From NCBI GenBank assembly GCA_017615125.1, contig JAGAAS010000028.1:1-64000 (forward strand): a stretch of DNA of 64,000 nt. The letters are read 5' to 3'. This DNA comes from Bacteroidaceae bacterium. GTDB lineage: Bacteria > Bacteroidota > Bacteroidia > Bacteroidales > Bacteroidaceae. A program made the translations under genes and the position numbers. Of the stretch, positions 18,748 to 27,021 are shown piece by piece (position 1 is the first letter of the stretch; each line of letters begins with the position of its first letter). A model generated the notes under the pieces. It was not told the origin of the DNA, searched no databases, and saw only the letters and a program-made list of their open reading frames with translations.

Positions 18748-19234
18748 CTTCCTGAGAATTTGGGATTAGGGCATGAACAACGAGCCGACTTTTCTTCACT
18801 CTGCACAAACAGCTGCCAGCTATGCTCGGCCTGCTGTCGGTCTCCCTCCATAGGAAAAGCCGCCAGAATGGTGTCCAGCAAAGTATCCTCGCAAGACGTG
18901 ACCTTCTTTCTTCTTACCTTATTATGTATAGTGTCAGCTTCTTTTTTCATCGTTTTGGAATACTCTTCAACTATTTGTTAAAACGACCAAATCATTGCAT
19001 TCCACTAACTTTTTTTTCAGATTTCCTTGATAAGAATCCAAAGAAAAAGCCTGCACTTTTCGTTCCGTTCATACCCACGCAGGAAGGCCTTCTGACAAGG
19101 CTGATTTTTGGAGAAGGGAAAAAATTTTTTCGAGAAGGAATCTCGCCGTATGAAGAAAGAAAAAAATTTTTTGGAGAAAGAAAAAAAATAGGGGTATGCG
19201 CACGCACAATCGTTTTTATATAAAAACCGGGAAA
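18748..19234. other. Divergent intergenic region
   Basis: Separates the minus-strand GH38 operon from the plus-strand propeller genes, so it must hold two outward promoters. No exact TTTG-N19-TAnnTTTG match was found in either direction. The region contains a copy of the dispersed repeat at about 19106-19190. A 68-codon minus-strand frame (18744-18950) is present but not convincing. Confidence 0.6.
19106..19190. repeat. Dispersed palindromic repeat, copy 3
   Basis: A long inverted structure: GGAGAAGGGAAAAAATTTTT, CGAGAAGGAATCTCGCCGTA, TGAAGAAAG and a second AAAAAATTTTTTGGAGAAAG arm. It ends about 45 bp before the start codon at 19235. Confidence 0.8.
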
Positions 19235-20617
19235 ATGAAAAACAAACATCTTCCGCTTCTCAGTAAAATTCTCCCCGTTGTCTTGTGCCTCTCATACGGC
19301 ACGCAGGCACACGCGCAGGCTGACTTTACCGACGAGCGGCTCAACGGACTTGAACTCGAGTACGTCGGAAAAGACCTCTCCGGAGGCAAGGCTTCCGTCT
19401 ATCTCGACCTCACGTACTTCCATCTCTTCGCCAGCCATCAGAAGGGCTGGAACGGAGGCGACGGCGTCTACAGCACTACGCTTCCCGACGGCAACACCTT
19501 CTGGTCGTTCGGCGACAGTTTCTTCGGGCTCATCAGCGAATTCCGCAACCGGCGTCGCGCATCGAACCTGCCGCGCAACGCTGCTATGATACAGACGGGA
19601 GAACATTCGTACCGCGACTTTATTGTGCTCAACGAGATTTGCAGCACCGACCCAAACGACAAAGAACACTACTACAAAGGGAAGACGTGGCTTCGTCATC
19701 CTAACGCCAAAGCCCTCAGCCAGAAGGAGATAGATGCCGGCAGCACCGACTCCGACCGTTTCTACTGGCCTGGCGATGCTACCGTCATCTGGCGCGACGG
19801 GAAGCCCATTCTTCAGGTGCTCTGGGGCTCTATCTTCGGAAATATGAACCGCGATGAGACAGCGCTCTCGGAGTATTCGCTTGAGGGCACGCCGGGCGAC
19901 GGGGAGTTCATGAAGCTAACGCGCCTCATCCCCAACGTTGTCGAGTACTGCGGAGGATACGGCTCCGGCATCCTTGAGGCTCCCGACGGACACACCTACC
20001 TCTACGGTACCGTTGGCGTAGGATTCGGCTCGGTACCCATAGTAGCTCGCTCCGCTACGCACGACCTTACCTCGCAATGGGAATACTATATTGCCGACGC
20101 CAACGGAAACTTCGCCTGGCAGACGGAAATTCCCTCCGAGGCAGATATCCAGCGCTCCGACATCAGTCGCGGCGAATGGGTGACAGAGCCTTCGATGATG
20201 GCTTACGGAGACTATTACTATATGGTAAGTCAGGACGGACTGAACGGAAACATCTACATCTATCAGGCAAAAGACCCATGGGGACCCTTCATCAACCGCA
20301 AGTGCCTCTACAATGTTCCCGACGAGCATGCAGCTACCTACAACACCTTCGTGCACCCTCAGCTGTCGCGCACAGGAGAACTCGTCATTTCCTACAACAT
20401 GAATGCCGTCACCCTCGTCACCTACTACAAGAACGGCAAGGGAGAGATTGTGGAGAACAACTCCGACGGCTTCTGGCGCAACTTCAACGCGTGGGAGAGC
20501 GCCGACCTTTACCAGCCACATTTCATCCGCGTCTTTGGATGGCAATCGCTCTTCGGGATTCCCGACCTGGGACCCGTTACCGACACGGGAATCATCGAAT
20601 ATGAAAAAATGAAGTGA
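19235..20617 (+). CDS. Secreted beta-propeller-like protein, paralog A
   Basis: A 460-residue protein with a signal peptide ending AHAQA. It resembles the propeller families annotated as DUF5005/DUF4185 (name to be verified). Key features: KGWNGGDGVYST, DGNTFWSFGDSFFG, YWPGDATVIW, HTYLYGTVG, PSMMAYGDYYYMVSQDG, DPWGPF, FVHPQLSRTGELVISY. The repeated blade pattern (acidic loop, then aromatic strands) is like GH43/GH130-type glycosidases, and Asp residues in GGDG and FGDS are candidate catalytic residues. Two paralogs lie nearby: 20619-22211 and 27022-28326. The start at 19235 fits the signal peptide; the frame opens at 19196. It is followed by the second paralog after 1 bp. Function unknown; glycan binding or hydrolysis is inferred. 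Confidence 0.75.
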   Translation: MKNKHLPLLSKILPVVLCLSYGTQAHAQADFTDERLNGLELEYVGKDLSGGKASVYLDLTYFHLFASHQKGWNGGDGVYSTTLPDGNTFWSFGDSFFGLISEFRNRRRASNLPRNAAMIQTGEHSYRDFIVLNEICSTDPNDKEHYYKGKTWLRHPNAKALSQKEIDAGSTDSDRFYWPGDATVIWRDGKPILQVLWGSIFGNMNRDETALSEYSLEGTPGDGEFMKLTRLIPNVVEYCGGYGSGILEAPDGHTYLYGTVGVGFGSVPIVARSATHDLTSQWEYYIADANGNFAWQTEIPSEADIQRSDISRGEWVTEPSMMAYGDYYYMVSQDGLNGNIYIYQAKDPWGPFINRKCLYNVPDEHAATYNTFVHPQLSRTGELVISYNMNAVTLVTYYKNGKGEIVENNSDGFWRNFNAWESADLYQPHFIRVFGWQSLFGIPDLGPVTDTGIIEYEKMK

Positions 20618-20618
20618 C

Positions 20619-22211
20619 ATGAATACGAAATCATCCATTCGCGCTGCTCTCCTCAGCCTTCTCTTTTTCTTCCCCTCCCTTATTGGAGCACAGGAGATAG
20701 ACCTGAATGAACCTTTGCTCGACGGCTTGGAACTTGACTACCGCGACAAAGCCACATCTAGCTCAAAGGTAACCATCTACGACGATCTCACCTGGTGGAC
20801 GCTCTTCGGCATGCGGCAGAAGGGCTGGAACGGAGGCGAGGGCTGCTACAGCACGCCCCTTCCCGACGGCAACGTTTTCTGGTCCTTCGGTCCCAGCACC
20901 TTCGGGCGCATCTCGGAGTTCCGCGACAGAAAGAAATACAACAACACCCCCTGCAACACCGCTATGCTGCAGACAGCTACCGACGAGAGCCTCATTACCG
21001 ACGAGGACTTCATCACGCTCAACGAGTACATCTCCACCGACCCCGCGAAGGAGTCGTCCTACTATCGAGGAAAGACGTGGATACGACATCCTGACGCAAC
21101 CCTCAGCGAGTCAACCATCAACCGCGGGCGCACCGACACCGATCATCGCTACGTTCCAGGCGACGCACACGTGCTGCTGCGCGGAGGGAAGCCCGTTCTG
21201 CAGGTCGTCCTGCACGGCGTTGACGAGCAAAATGCCTATACCGACATCTCCATCGCTGAATACTCTCTCGACGGCACTCCTGGCGACGAGGGCTACATGC
21301 AGCTCATCGCACTCCACAAGGACGTCGTCCCCTTCCGCGTCAACTACGGCATACGCCTATTTGAGGACGACGGGCACGTCTACCTCTACGGCACGTTCAC
21401 CACAGGAAACCGCGGATACACGTGGCCTGTCGTAGCACGCTCCACGACCCTCAATCTGCTCGATGCATGGGAATACTACATCGTCGATAGCAACGGCAAT
21501 GCCCAGTGGCAACGTCAGGTACCCACGATGGAAGAGATCCTGCTGTCGGCAATTGCCAGCACCGACAGGACCGAGGCTCCCAACATCTTCCGCTACGAGG
21601 ACTCGTACTATATGGTAGCTCTCAATGCCCCTGGAGGCTTGCTCTCCATTTGGCAGGGGCCCACACCTTGGGGACCCTTTACTAAAAAGAAGAACCTCAT
21701 CACGATGCCATCCGACGAGAAGGTCACCAAACACCTCTTCCTTCATCCCCAGCTCTCGCGTATGGGCGAGATTGTATGCTCGTACACGATGTCGCCTGCC
21801 GACATCACCATCTACACCAAGAAGTCCGACGGCAGCTTCCTTGAAACCGTTGTCTCGGGCAACGACCGTTGTTACAACGCGTGGGGCAGCGCCAACCTCA
21901 ACCTCCCCCACTTCCGCCGCATCTTCAACTGGCAGACGTTCTATGGAATCTCCTCGCGCGAACCCATTGCCGACGCCGGGCTGCAGAGTTACGAAGATAT
22001 GGTGAACGGTATCGTTCCAGGAGAAATCAATGAGCGCTTCGACTTCGGTCCTTCCACTCGCTGGCAGATTGTGACACCTGACGGAAAGCAGGTGAGCAAG
22101 GGCAAGGGTGTACCCCACACATCCTCGTTGCCTGCAGGCATCTATATCCTTGTGGCGGAAACTCCTGCCGGACGCATGTCTAAGAAGATTGTCATAACGG
22201 ATGACAGATAA
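20619..22211 (+). CDS. Secreted propeller-like protein B with sorting tail
   Basis: A 530-residue paralog of the preceding gene (signal peptide ends LIGAQE). Equivalent motifs are KGWNGGEGCYST and FWSFGPSTFG, so both acidic residues suspected of catalysis in paralog A are altered (Asp to Glu, Asp to Pro). It has an extra C-terminal domain (about 465-530, TPDGKQVSKGKG ... LPAGIYILVAET ... KKIVI) typical of T9SS type A sorting domains. This suggests a surface-anchored, possibly non-catalytic binding version. Its stop overlaps the next gene's start by 11 bp, implying translational coupling. Confidence 0.75.
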   Translation: MNTKSSIRAALLSLLFFFPSLIGAQEIDLNEPLLDGLELDYRDKATSSSKVTIYDDLTWWTLFGMRQKGWNGGEGCYSTPLPDGNVFWSFGPSTFGRISEFRDRKKYNNTPCNTAMLQTATDESLITDEDFITLNEYISTDPAKESSYYRGKTWIRHPDATLSESTINRGRTDTDHRYVPGDAHVLLRGGKPVLQVVLHGVDEQNAYTDISIAEYSLDGTPGDEGYMQLIALHKDVVPFRVNYGIRLFEDDGHVYLYGTFTTGNRGYTWPVVARSTTLNLLDAWEYYIVDSNGNAQWQRQVPTMEEILLSAIASTDRTEAPNIFRYEDSYYMVALNAPGGLLSIWQGPTPWGPFTKKKNLITMPSDEKVTKHLFLHPQLSRMGEIVCSYTMSPADITIYTKKSDGSFLETVVSGNDRCYNAWGSANLNLPHFRRIFNWQTFYGISSREPIADAGLQSYEDMVNGIVPGEINERFDFGPSTRWQIVTPDGKQVSKGKGVPHTSSLPAGIYILVAETPAGRMSKKIVITDDR

Positions 22212-25200
22212 GCTCTCTGTGCAGCAGATACCATCGGGTTTCCTCAAAAACCTCATCCGTAACGGACGAAGGCGAAGCCTGGGAAAGCGCTGGATGGCAA
22301 CGCTCGTTGCCATCCTCTACCTGTCTCCTGTCTGCCGTGCTGACGTCACAGACCTGTTCATCAACGAAATACAGGTGAGCAATGTCGACATGTACCTGAG
22401 TCCCGTCTGGAACTACGACGCCTGGATGGAATTCTACAACCCCACCGACTCCGCTGTCAGCCTGTTCCATTGCTATGTCTCTGACGACCCTTTCGTGCCG
22501 AAGAAATACCCCATCACCTGGCAGTTCGATGTCCCCGCGCACGGCTTTGCTGTGATGTGGCTGGGCGAGCATGAGGATACGGCACCACTCCAGATACCCC
22601 TCGATGCCGACTGCGACGGGGGCTGGTACGGCATCTACGACAGGTATGCCAACCTGCTTCTCTCCATCTCCTATCCGAAAGGCGTGAGCCGCGCCTCATG
22701 GGCACGCATTACCGACGGCTCCGACGTGTGGGGCTATACGGCAGAGCCATCGCCCGGCGCCTCCAACAATGCCAGCGCCTTTGCCTCCGAGATGGTTCCC
22801 GCCCCTGAGCCAGACCTTTCTTCGGGACTCTTCGCCAGCGGCATACGCACTCTCACAGTCCCCATACCTGCAGGCACTACGCTCCGCTACACCACAGATG
22901 GTTCCACGCCTACTGCCTCGAACGGCATCATCGCTGATTCCGACGACACAGGCAAGGCATCGTTCGACATCGCCGAGACAACCCTCCTGCGCTTCCGCCT
23001 CTACGCCGACGGCATGCTCCCGAGCCGCGTTGTCACCCGTTCCTTCATCAAGGAGGCGAACCGCACGTTCACCATCCCTGTGGTGAGCGTCGTCACCGAC
23101 CCGCGCCATTTCTATAACGACACCATCGGCGTGATGGTGAAGGGCACCAACGGTGTGGCAGGACGCGGGTTCCTAGGACCCTGCAACTGGAACCGCGACT
23201 GGGATCGTCCCGTCAATTTCGCCTACACACTCCCCGACGGCACCACGCCCATCGACCGTGAGGCAAACCTCTGCATCTGCGGAGGATGGAGCCGCCCCAA
23301 CGACCCCCACTCCTTCAAGTTGAAGGCCAACAAGGTGTTCTATGATGAGAACGTCCTCTGCTACCCCTTCTTCAGTGCCAAGCCCCACATCCGCAACCGC
23401 ACCCTCCAGCTACGCAACGGGGGCAACGACTTCAACTGCCGCCTCTACGATGTTGCCATCCAGACCATCATCCTCTCCTCGGGACTTGACATCGACGGGC
23501 AGTCGTGCCAGCCTGTCGTCCACTACCTCAACGGCAAGTACAAGGGTGTGCTCAACATGCGCGAACCCAACAACAAGCACTACGTCTTCGCCAACTACGG
23601 CCTCGGCAGCGACGAGATAGACCTCTTCGAGCTCACCACCTCCTGCTATCATCAACTCTGCGGCACCAAGGACGCCCTCGTGGAACTGCGCGAGCTTGCC
23701 AAACTTTCTGCCGACGACGCCGTCTACAACCACATTTGCCAGCGCCTACTCGACATCGACGAGTTCACCAACTACATGGCTACGCAGATATGGCTCTGTC
23801 CCTCCGACTGGCTCAGCAACCACAACAACATGAAAGGCTTCCGCCCGCGCGCCGACAACGGGCGCTACCGCTTTGTGCTCCTCGACCTCGACAGTTCCTT
23901 CGACACCTCCTCGCCCTTCGACTTCTTCACCCACACCAACACCATCTCCAACGCCACCGACCATACCTTCGGCGAGTTTGACGTGCCAAACATTTTCTAT
24001 TACTTGATGGATAACGCCCGTTTCCGCAAACGTTTCACAGACTCATTCTGTCTTATCTCCGGTAGCGTCTTTGAGCCCACACGCTGCCATGCCATCATCG
24101 ATAGTATGGCTGCCACCCTGCGCCCCATGCTCGCCTATGAGAACAGAAGTCCCAACGACTCGCAGACCAAGCTGAAGAAGAACTTCAGCGCCGATCACCA
24201 AACGAGGATGATTACCAAGTTGAAAGCCTACTGGCCCCTCCGCCTCACCGATGCAACCTCCGTGCGGGCCTCCCTCTCAGCCAACATCCCCGAGGCACGC
24301 CTCTCCGTCAACGACCTCCCCGTGCCTACTAACCGCTTTGACGGCACGCTGTTCCTCCCAATCACTCTCCGCGCACAGGCACCCGAGGGATACCGTTTCC
24401 GTGGTTGGCGCGACCTGAAGGGAGGAGAGAAACGCGTCCTCATCCCACGCGGACATGCCTGGAGCTACTATGATCAAGGCACCCTCGCCAACACAGGATG
24501 GAAGCGTCGCGCTTATGACGATAGCTCCTGGCCCACAGGGAAGGCTCCCCTTGGCTTCGCTACCACCGACAAGGGCATCGTCACCACCCTCAGCTACTGC
24601 TCCGACAACTCCGCCAAACGCTCCACCTACTACTTCCGCACGTGGGTAACGCTCTCCAGCGCAATTGCCTCCGCACAGATCTCCTACCGTTGTGACGACG
24701 GCTTCGTCATCTATGTCAACGGCACCGAGGCTGCGCGCGTGAACATGCCCAACGGCACCATTTCCTACAACACCTTCGCCTCCAGCACTGTCACCGACTG
24801 GTTGGAAGGCACCGTCAGCATCAACCCCGCGCTTTTCACCTCCGGCACCAACCTCATCGCCGTTGAGGTTCACAACTGCAGCGCCACATCCACCGACATC
24901 TACTGGGATGCCGCCCTCTCCGTCACCCTTAACGACGACAGCGATAGCTCCCTTGTCAGCACCGATGAGACCTACACGCTTCCGCTCACAGGCGACTACG
25001 AGCTTGTGGCGTGCTACGAGCCAGTGGAGCACGATGAAGGAACCTGCTCTGTCGTCATCAACGAGGTAAGCGCCTCCAATAGCATCTTCATTAGTGATGT
25101 ATTCAAGCGCAGCGATTGGGTAGAACTTTACAACACAACCTCCCACCCCATCGACCTCGCTGGATGGTATATATCCGACGATGTCGACGAGCCCTACAAG

Positions 25201-25671
25201 TACTGCTTCCCTGCCGACGAGCCACTCACGCTGATAGCCCCCCACGGATTCTCCCTCGTCTGGTGCGACAAGCAGACAGGTCCCTCCGTGCTCCATGCGC
25301 CTTTCCGTCTCTCGTCCGACAGCAGCGTCGTCATCCTCACCTCCCCCGACAAGCTCTTTGCCGACACCCTTGCCTACATACCCCACAGCGGCACTGAGAG
25401 CATCGGACGCTACCCCGACGGCGGACGTGACACATGGCTTTTCACACGCCCCACTCCCGAAGCTCCCAACACCGTCACCAGCCGCTCGGCCACCTATGAA
25501 GAGTTCCTCATCAACGGAACGACCAACGGGATGGAAGCCTCTCACGAAACGAAGGGAGCCACAGAGCCCAACTTGCACGACGATGCCCTCTACGACCTCT
25601 TCGGGCGCAAAGTCCTAACACCTCACTCAGGCTACATCTACATCCAGCGAGGCAAGAAAATTCTCTTCTGA
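22201..25671 (+). CDS. CotH-kinase / lamin-tail surface protein
   Basis: A 1156-residue exported protein. Domains in order: lamin-tail-like domain (INEIQVSN ... WMEFYNPTDSAVSL, about 50-190), chitobiase/hexosaminidase C-terminal-like repeat (LRYTTDGSTPTAS, about 220-280), a CotH-kinase-like domain (about 290-640; LNGKYKGVLNMREPNNKHY, FVLLDLDSSFD), a galactose-binding-like sandwich (about 780-910; ISYRCDDGFVIYVNGTE), a second lamin-tail domain (INEVSASNSIF ... WVELYNTTSHPIDLAGWYIS) and a C-terminal tail (LYDLFGRKV ... IYIQRGKKILF). CotH domains are protein kinases in spore formers; the role in Bacteroidota is unknown. The start overlaps the previous gene by 11 bp; residue 32 (MATLVAILYLSP) is an alternative start nearer the signal peptide. 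Confidence 0.82.
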   Translation: MTDKLSVQQIPSGFLKNLIRNGRRRSLGKRWMATLVAILYLSPVCRADVTDLFINEIQVSNVDMYLSPVWNYDAWMEFYNPTDSAVSLFHCYVSDDPFVPKKYPITWQFDVPAHGFAVMWLGEHEDTAPLQIPLDADCDGGWYGIYDRYANLLLSISYPKGVSRASWARITDGSDVWGYTAEPSPGASNNASAFASEMVPAPEPDLSSGLFASGIRTLTVPIPAGTTLRYTTDGSTPTASNGIIADSDDTGKASFDIAETTLLRFRLYADGMLPSRVVTRSFIKEANRTFTIPVVSVVTDPRHFYNDTIGVMVKGTNGVAGRGFLGPCNWNRDWDRPVNFAYTLPDGTTPIDREANLCICGGWSRPNDPHSFKLKANKVFYDENVLCYPFFSAKPHIRNRTLQLRNGGNDFNCRLYDVAIQTIILSSGLDIDGQSCQPVVHYLNGKYKGVLNMREPNNKHYVFANYGLGSDEIDLFELTTSCYHQLCGTKDALVELRELAKLSADDAVYNHICQRLLDIDEFTNYMATQIWLCPSDWLSNHNNMKGFRPRADNGRYRFVLLDLDSSFDTSSPFDFFTHTNTISNATDHTFGEFDVPNIFYYLMDNARFRKRFTDSFCLISGSVFEPTRCHAIIDSMAATLRPMLAYENRSPNDSQTKLKKNFSADHQTRMITKLKAYWPLRLTDATSVRASLSANIPEARLSVNDLPVPTNRFDGTLFLPITLRAQAPEGYRFRGWRDLKGGEKRVLIPRGHAWSYYDQGTLANTGWKRRAYDDSSWPTGKAPLGFATTDKGIVTTLSYCSDNSAKRSTYYFRTWVTLSSAIASAQISYRCDDGFVIYVNGTEAARVNMPNGTISYNTFASSTVTDWLEGTVSINPALFTSGTNLIAVEVHNCSATSTDIYWDAALSVTLNDDSDSSLVSTDETYTLPLTGDYELVACYEPVEHDEGTCSVVINEVSASNSIFISDVFKRSDWVELYNTTSHPIDLAGWYISDDVDEPYKYCFPADEPLTLIAPHGFSLVWCDKQTGPSVLHAPFRLSSDSSVVILTSPDKLFADTLAYIPHSGTESIGRYPDGGRDTWLFTRPTPEAPNTVTSRSATYEEFLINGTTNGMEASHETKGATEPNLHDDALYDLFGRKVLTPHSGYIYIQRGKKILF

Positions 25672-25804
25672 CCATTATCCTCCAGGATGGCATCCAAGAA
25701 GAGAATCATATTATCAGATTTTCAAATACTCCGGTTTGGGATGACACTGCTCTCTTCCTCACCAGTTTTTACATCATCGCATTTTTGCGTTGTGCTTACA
25801 GAGG

Positions 25805-26398
25805 TCAGAATCGTTTCTGGATGCCGACATTTACAATGCCCTGCATACCGAAGCCGATCTCAGCAAACCCTCCTATGCTTTCTTTTTTCCCGAAGGCCAT
25901 CCCTATGGGTGTTGCCTGAAAACTAACTGTCAGGTTGTCCTTTACGGAGTCGCTACCGCCTACGATTAGCCCGGGGCCTACCGACAGCTTCGAGTAGAGT
26001 GAAATCTTCTCCCTTCTCAGCCAGGTGAATTTAGCGCTGGGCATCATGCTCGCCCAACCGAGATTGAACTTTCCGTTCGGGGTTCTGTTGCCGTCTTTGT
26101 CAACAGTATAGGCATCGGACGTGGTATAGTCGAACAGCACGCTGGCTCCGTATGCGAACCAACTATTCGCATAGTGGTAGTATTCCACACCGAAGGCTCC
26201 CAAGAAGATGGTGTTGTCTGTTGAGAAATGTCCCAAGGAAAAGGCGGCACCGAACACTTCCCCCAACACGTAGACCATCTGCGGAGCCGTGAACTGTCCG
26301 TAGGTGATATTGGCTTCGTTCATGAACCGTTGTTCACTCTGTGCGCTGGCAGCCACCATAAAGCACATGCCCAACAATAAGAGTAGCCATCTTTTCAT
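25805..26398 (-). CDS. Small outer-membrane beta-barrel-like protein
   Basis: A 197-residue protein with a signal peptide (MKRWLLLLLGMCFMVAASAQ) and alternating aromatic/Gly strands (VEYYHYANSWFAYGASVLFDY, read as short amphipathic strands) ending in a C-terminal aromatic (KRF), typical of an 8-10-strand barrel. The upstream extension to 26530 lacks a signal and is not chosen. A TATTTTTG -7 element lies on the minus strand at 26545-26552. It stands alone between two plus/minus loci. No specific function is recognised. Confidence 0.72.
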   Translation of the reverse strand: MKRWLLLLLGMCFMVAASAQSEQRFMNEANITYGQFTAPQMVYVLGEVFGAAFSLGHFSTDNTIFLGAFGVEYYHYANSWFAYGASVLFDYTTSDAYTVDKDGNRTPNGKFNLGWASMMPSAKFTWLRREKISLYSKLSVGPGLIVGGSDSVKDNLTVSFQATPIGMAFGKKESIGGFAEIGFGMQGIVNVGIQKRF

Positions 26399-26544
26399 AG
26401 TCGTTGATTTATAATGTTGAATTCCATTCCAACTTTTTTCCATCATGCCAACCGAAGGAACAGCAAGCGCAGATCCATACATGCATGGTGTCATCCTTTG
26501 TCTTCTTTCTCGTTCTCTTGCGAACTCCATTATAGTATAGGTTG

Positions 26545-26552
26545 CAAAAATA
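26545..26552 (-). promoter_or_regulatory. -7 element of barrel protein gene
   Basis: Minus-strand TATTTTTG matches the Bacteroidota -7 box TAnnTTTG. No good TTTG is found 19-20 bp upstream, so this is a weak or activator-dependent call. It would give a leader of about 140 nt before 26398. Confidence 0.35.
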
Positions 26553-26611
26553 CATCATTTTTGTCGGAATCCCATCACTTTTTACTCATTTGTTAAAAAA
26601 AGCATTTCAGA

Positions 26612-26643
26612 TTTGGTCGTCTCAGACATTGTGTGTACCTTAG
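26612..26643 (+). promoter_or_regulatory. Candidate promoter of a small RNA
   Basis: TTTG (26612-26615), 20-bp spacer, TACCTTAG (26636-26643). Transcription would start near 26650. No open reading frame follows before the hairpin at 26681-26722. Confidence 0.5.
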
Positions 26644-26649
26644 CGGCAA

Positions 26650-26722
26650 GTTTTAAGTGTTTTCATGTTAGTATAGTATTAGATATCGCCTCACCTGCGA
26701 AGGAGGGGCGATATCGCTTTTT
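26650..26722 (+). ncRNA. Candidate small RNA of about 73 nt
   Basis: Defined by the promoter-like pair just upstream and an intrinsic terminator at its 3' end. No known RNA family is recognised. The transcript would be an A/U-rich 5' half followed by a strong stem-loop. Expression is not shown; this is a prediction from signals only. Confidence 0.35.
26681..26722 (+). terminator. Rho-independent terminator
   Basis: GATATCGCC (26682-26690) pairs with GGCGATATC (26707-26715), extended by CCTC/GAGG, followed by a T-run at 26718-26722. The nearest plus-strand gene ends 1 kb upstream, so it probably serves the candidate small RNA. Confidence 0.65.
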
Positions 26723-26802
26723 GAGGAGCCGAGATCCTTCACCTGTTGCAACGGCTATTGTAACTATAATATGACCATAACTTTTTGGCCAAACTCTGTC
26801 GT

Positions 26803-26863
26803 ACGGAAGTTAAACTCTAACGCGCTAGAGTTAAACTCTAGCACGCGGAAGTTAAACTCCGTT
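26803..26863. repeat. Cluster of AGTTAAACTC palindromic units
   Basis: Three copies of the near-palindrome AGTTAAACTC are separated by short G/C-rich linkers (TAACGCGC, TAGCACGCGGA). A related cluster lies at 57310-57392. Confidence 0.6.
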
Positions 26864-27021
26864 GGTCTTTCACCCTTTTCGCCTTTGGCCTTTGATTCCT
26901 CCCTTCCCCGATCATTATGGAGAAACAAGCAGATGAGCCGAGTGAACAGAAGTTTGGCTCCACCGATGCGGAGCCAAACAGACAAAAACGTAAAAGCAAG
27001 AACTAACGCGCATGAAACTGA

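Larger units (their letters stand above)
26399..27021. other. Gene-free region with candidate sRNA and repeats
   Basis: About 620 bp with no convincing protein gene. It contains the minus-strand -7 element for the barrel gene, a plus-strand promoter plus terminator pair that could define a small RNA (26612-26722), and a cluster of AGTTAAACTC units (26803-26863). Confidence 0.65.

Noticed and set aside
18744..18950. 68-codon minus-strand frame overlapping the GH38 start by 4 bp
   Set aside because: The overlap looks operon-like, but the product has no recognisable domain or signal and could be chance; kept out of the gene list.
26764..26985. 73-codon minus-strand frame with repeated EFN
   Set aside because: The repeated residues are the translation of the AGTTAAACTC cluster; no other sign of coding.
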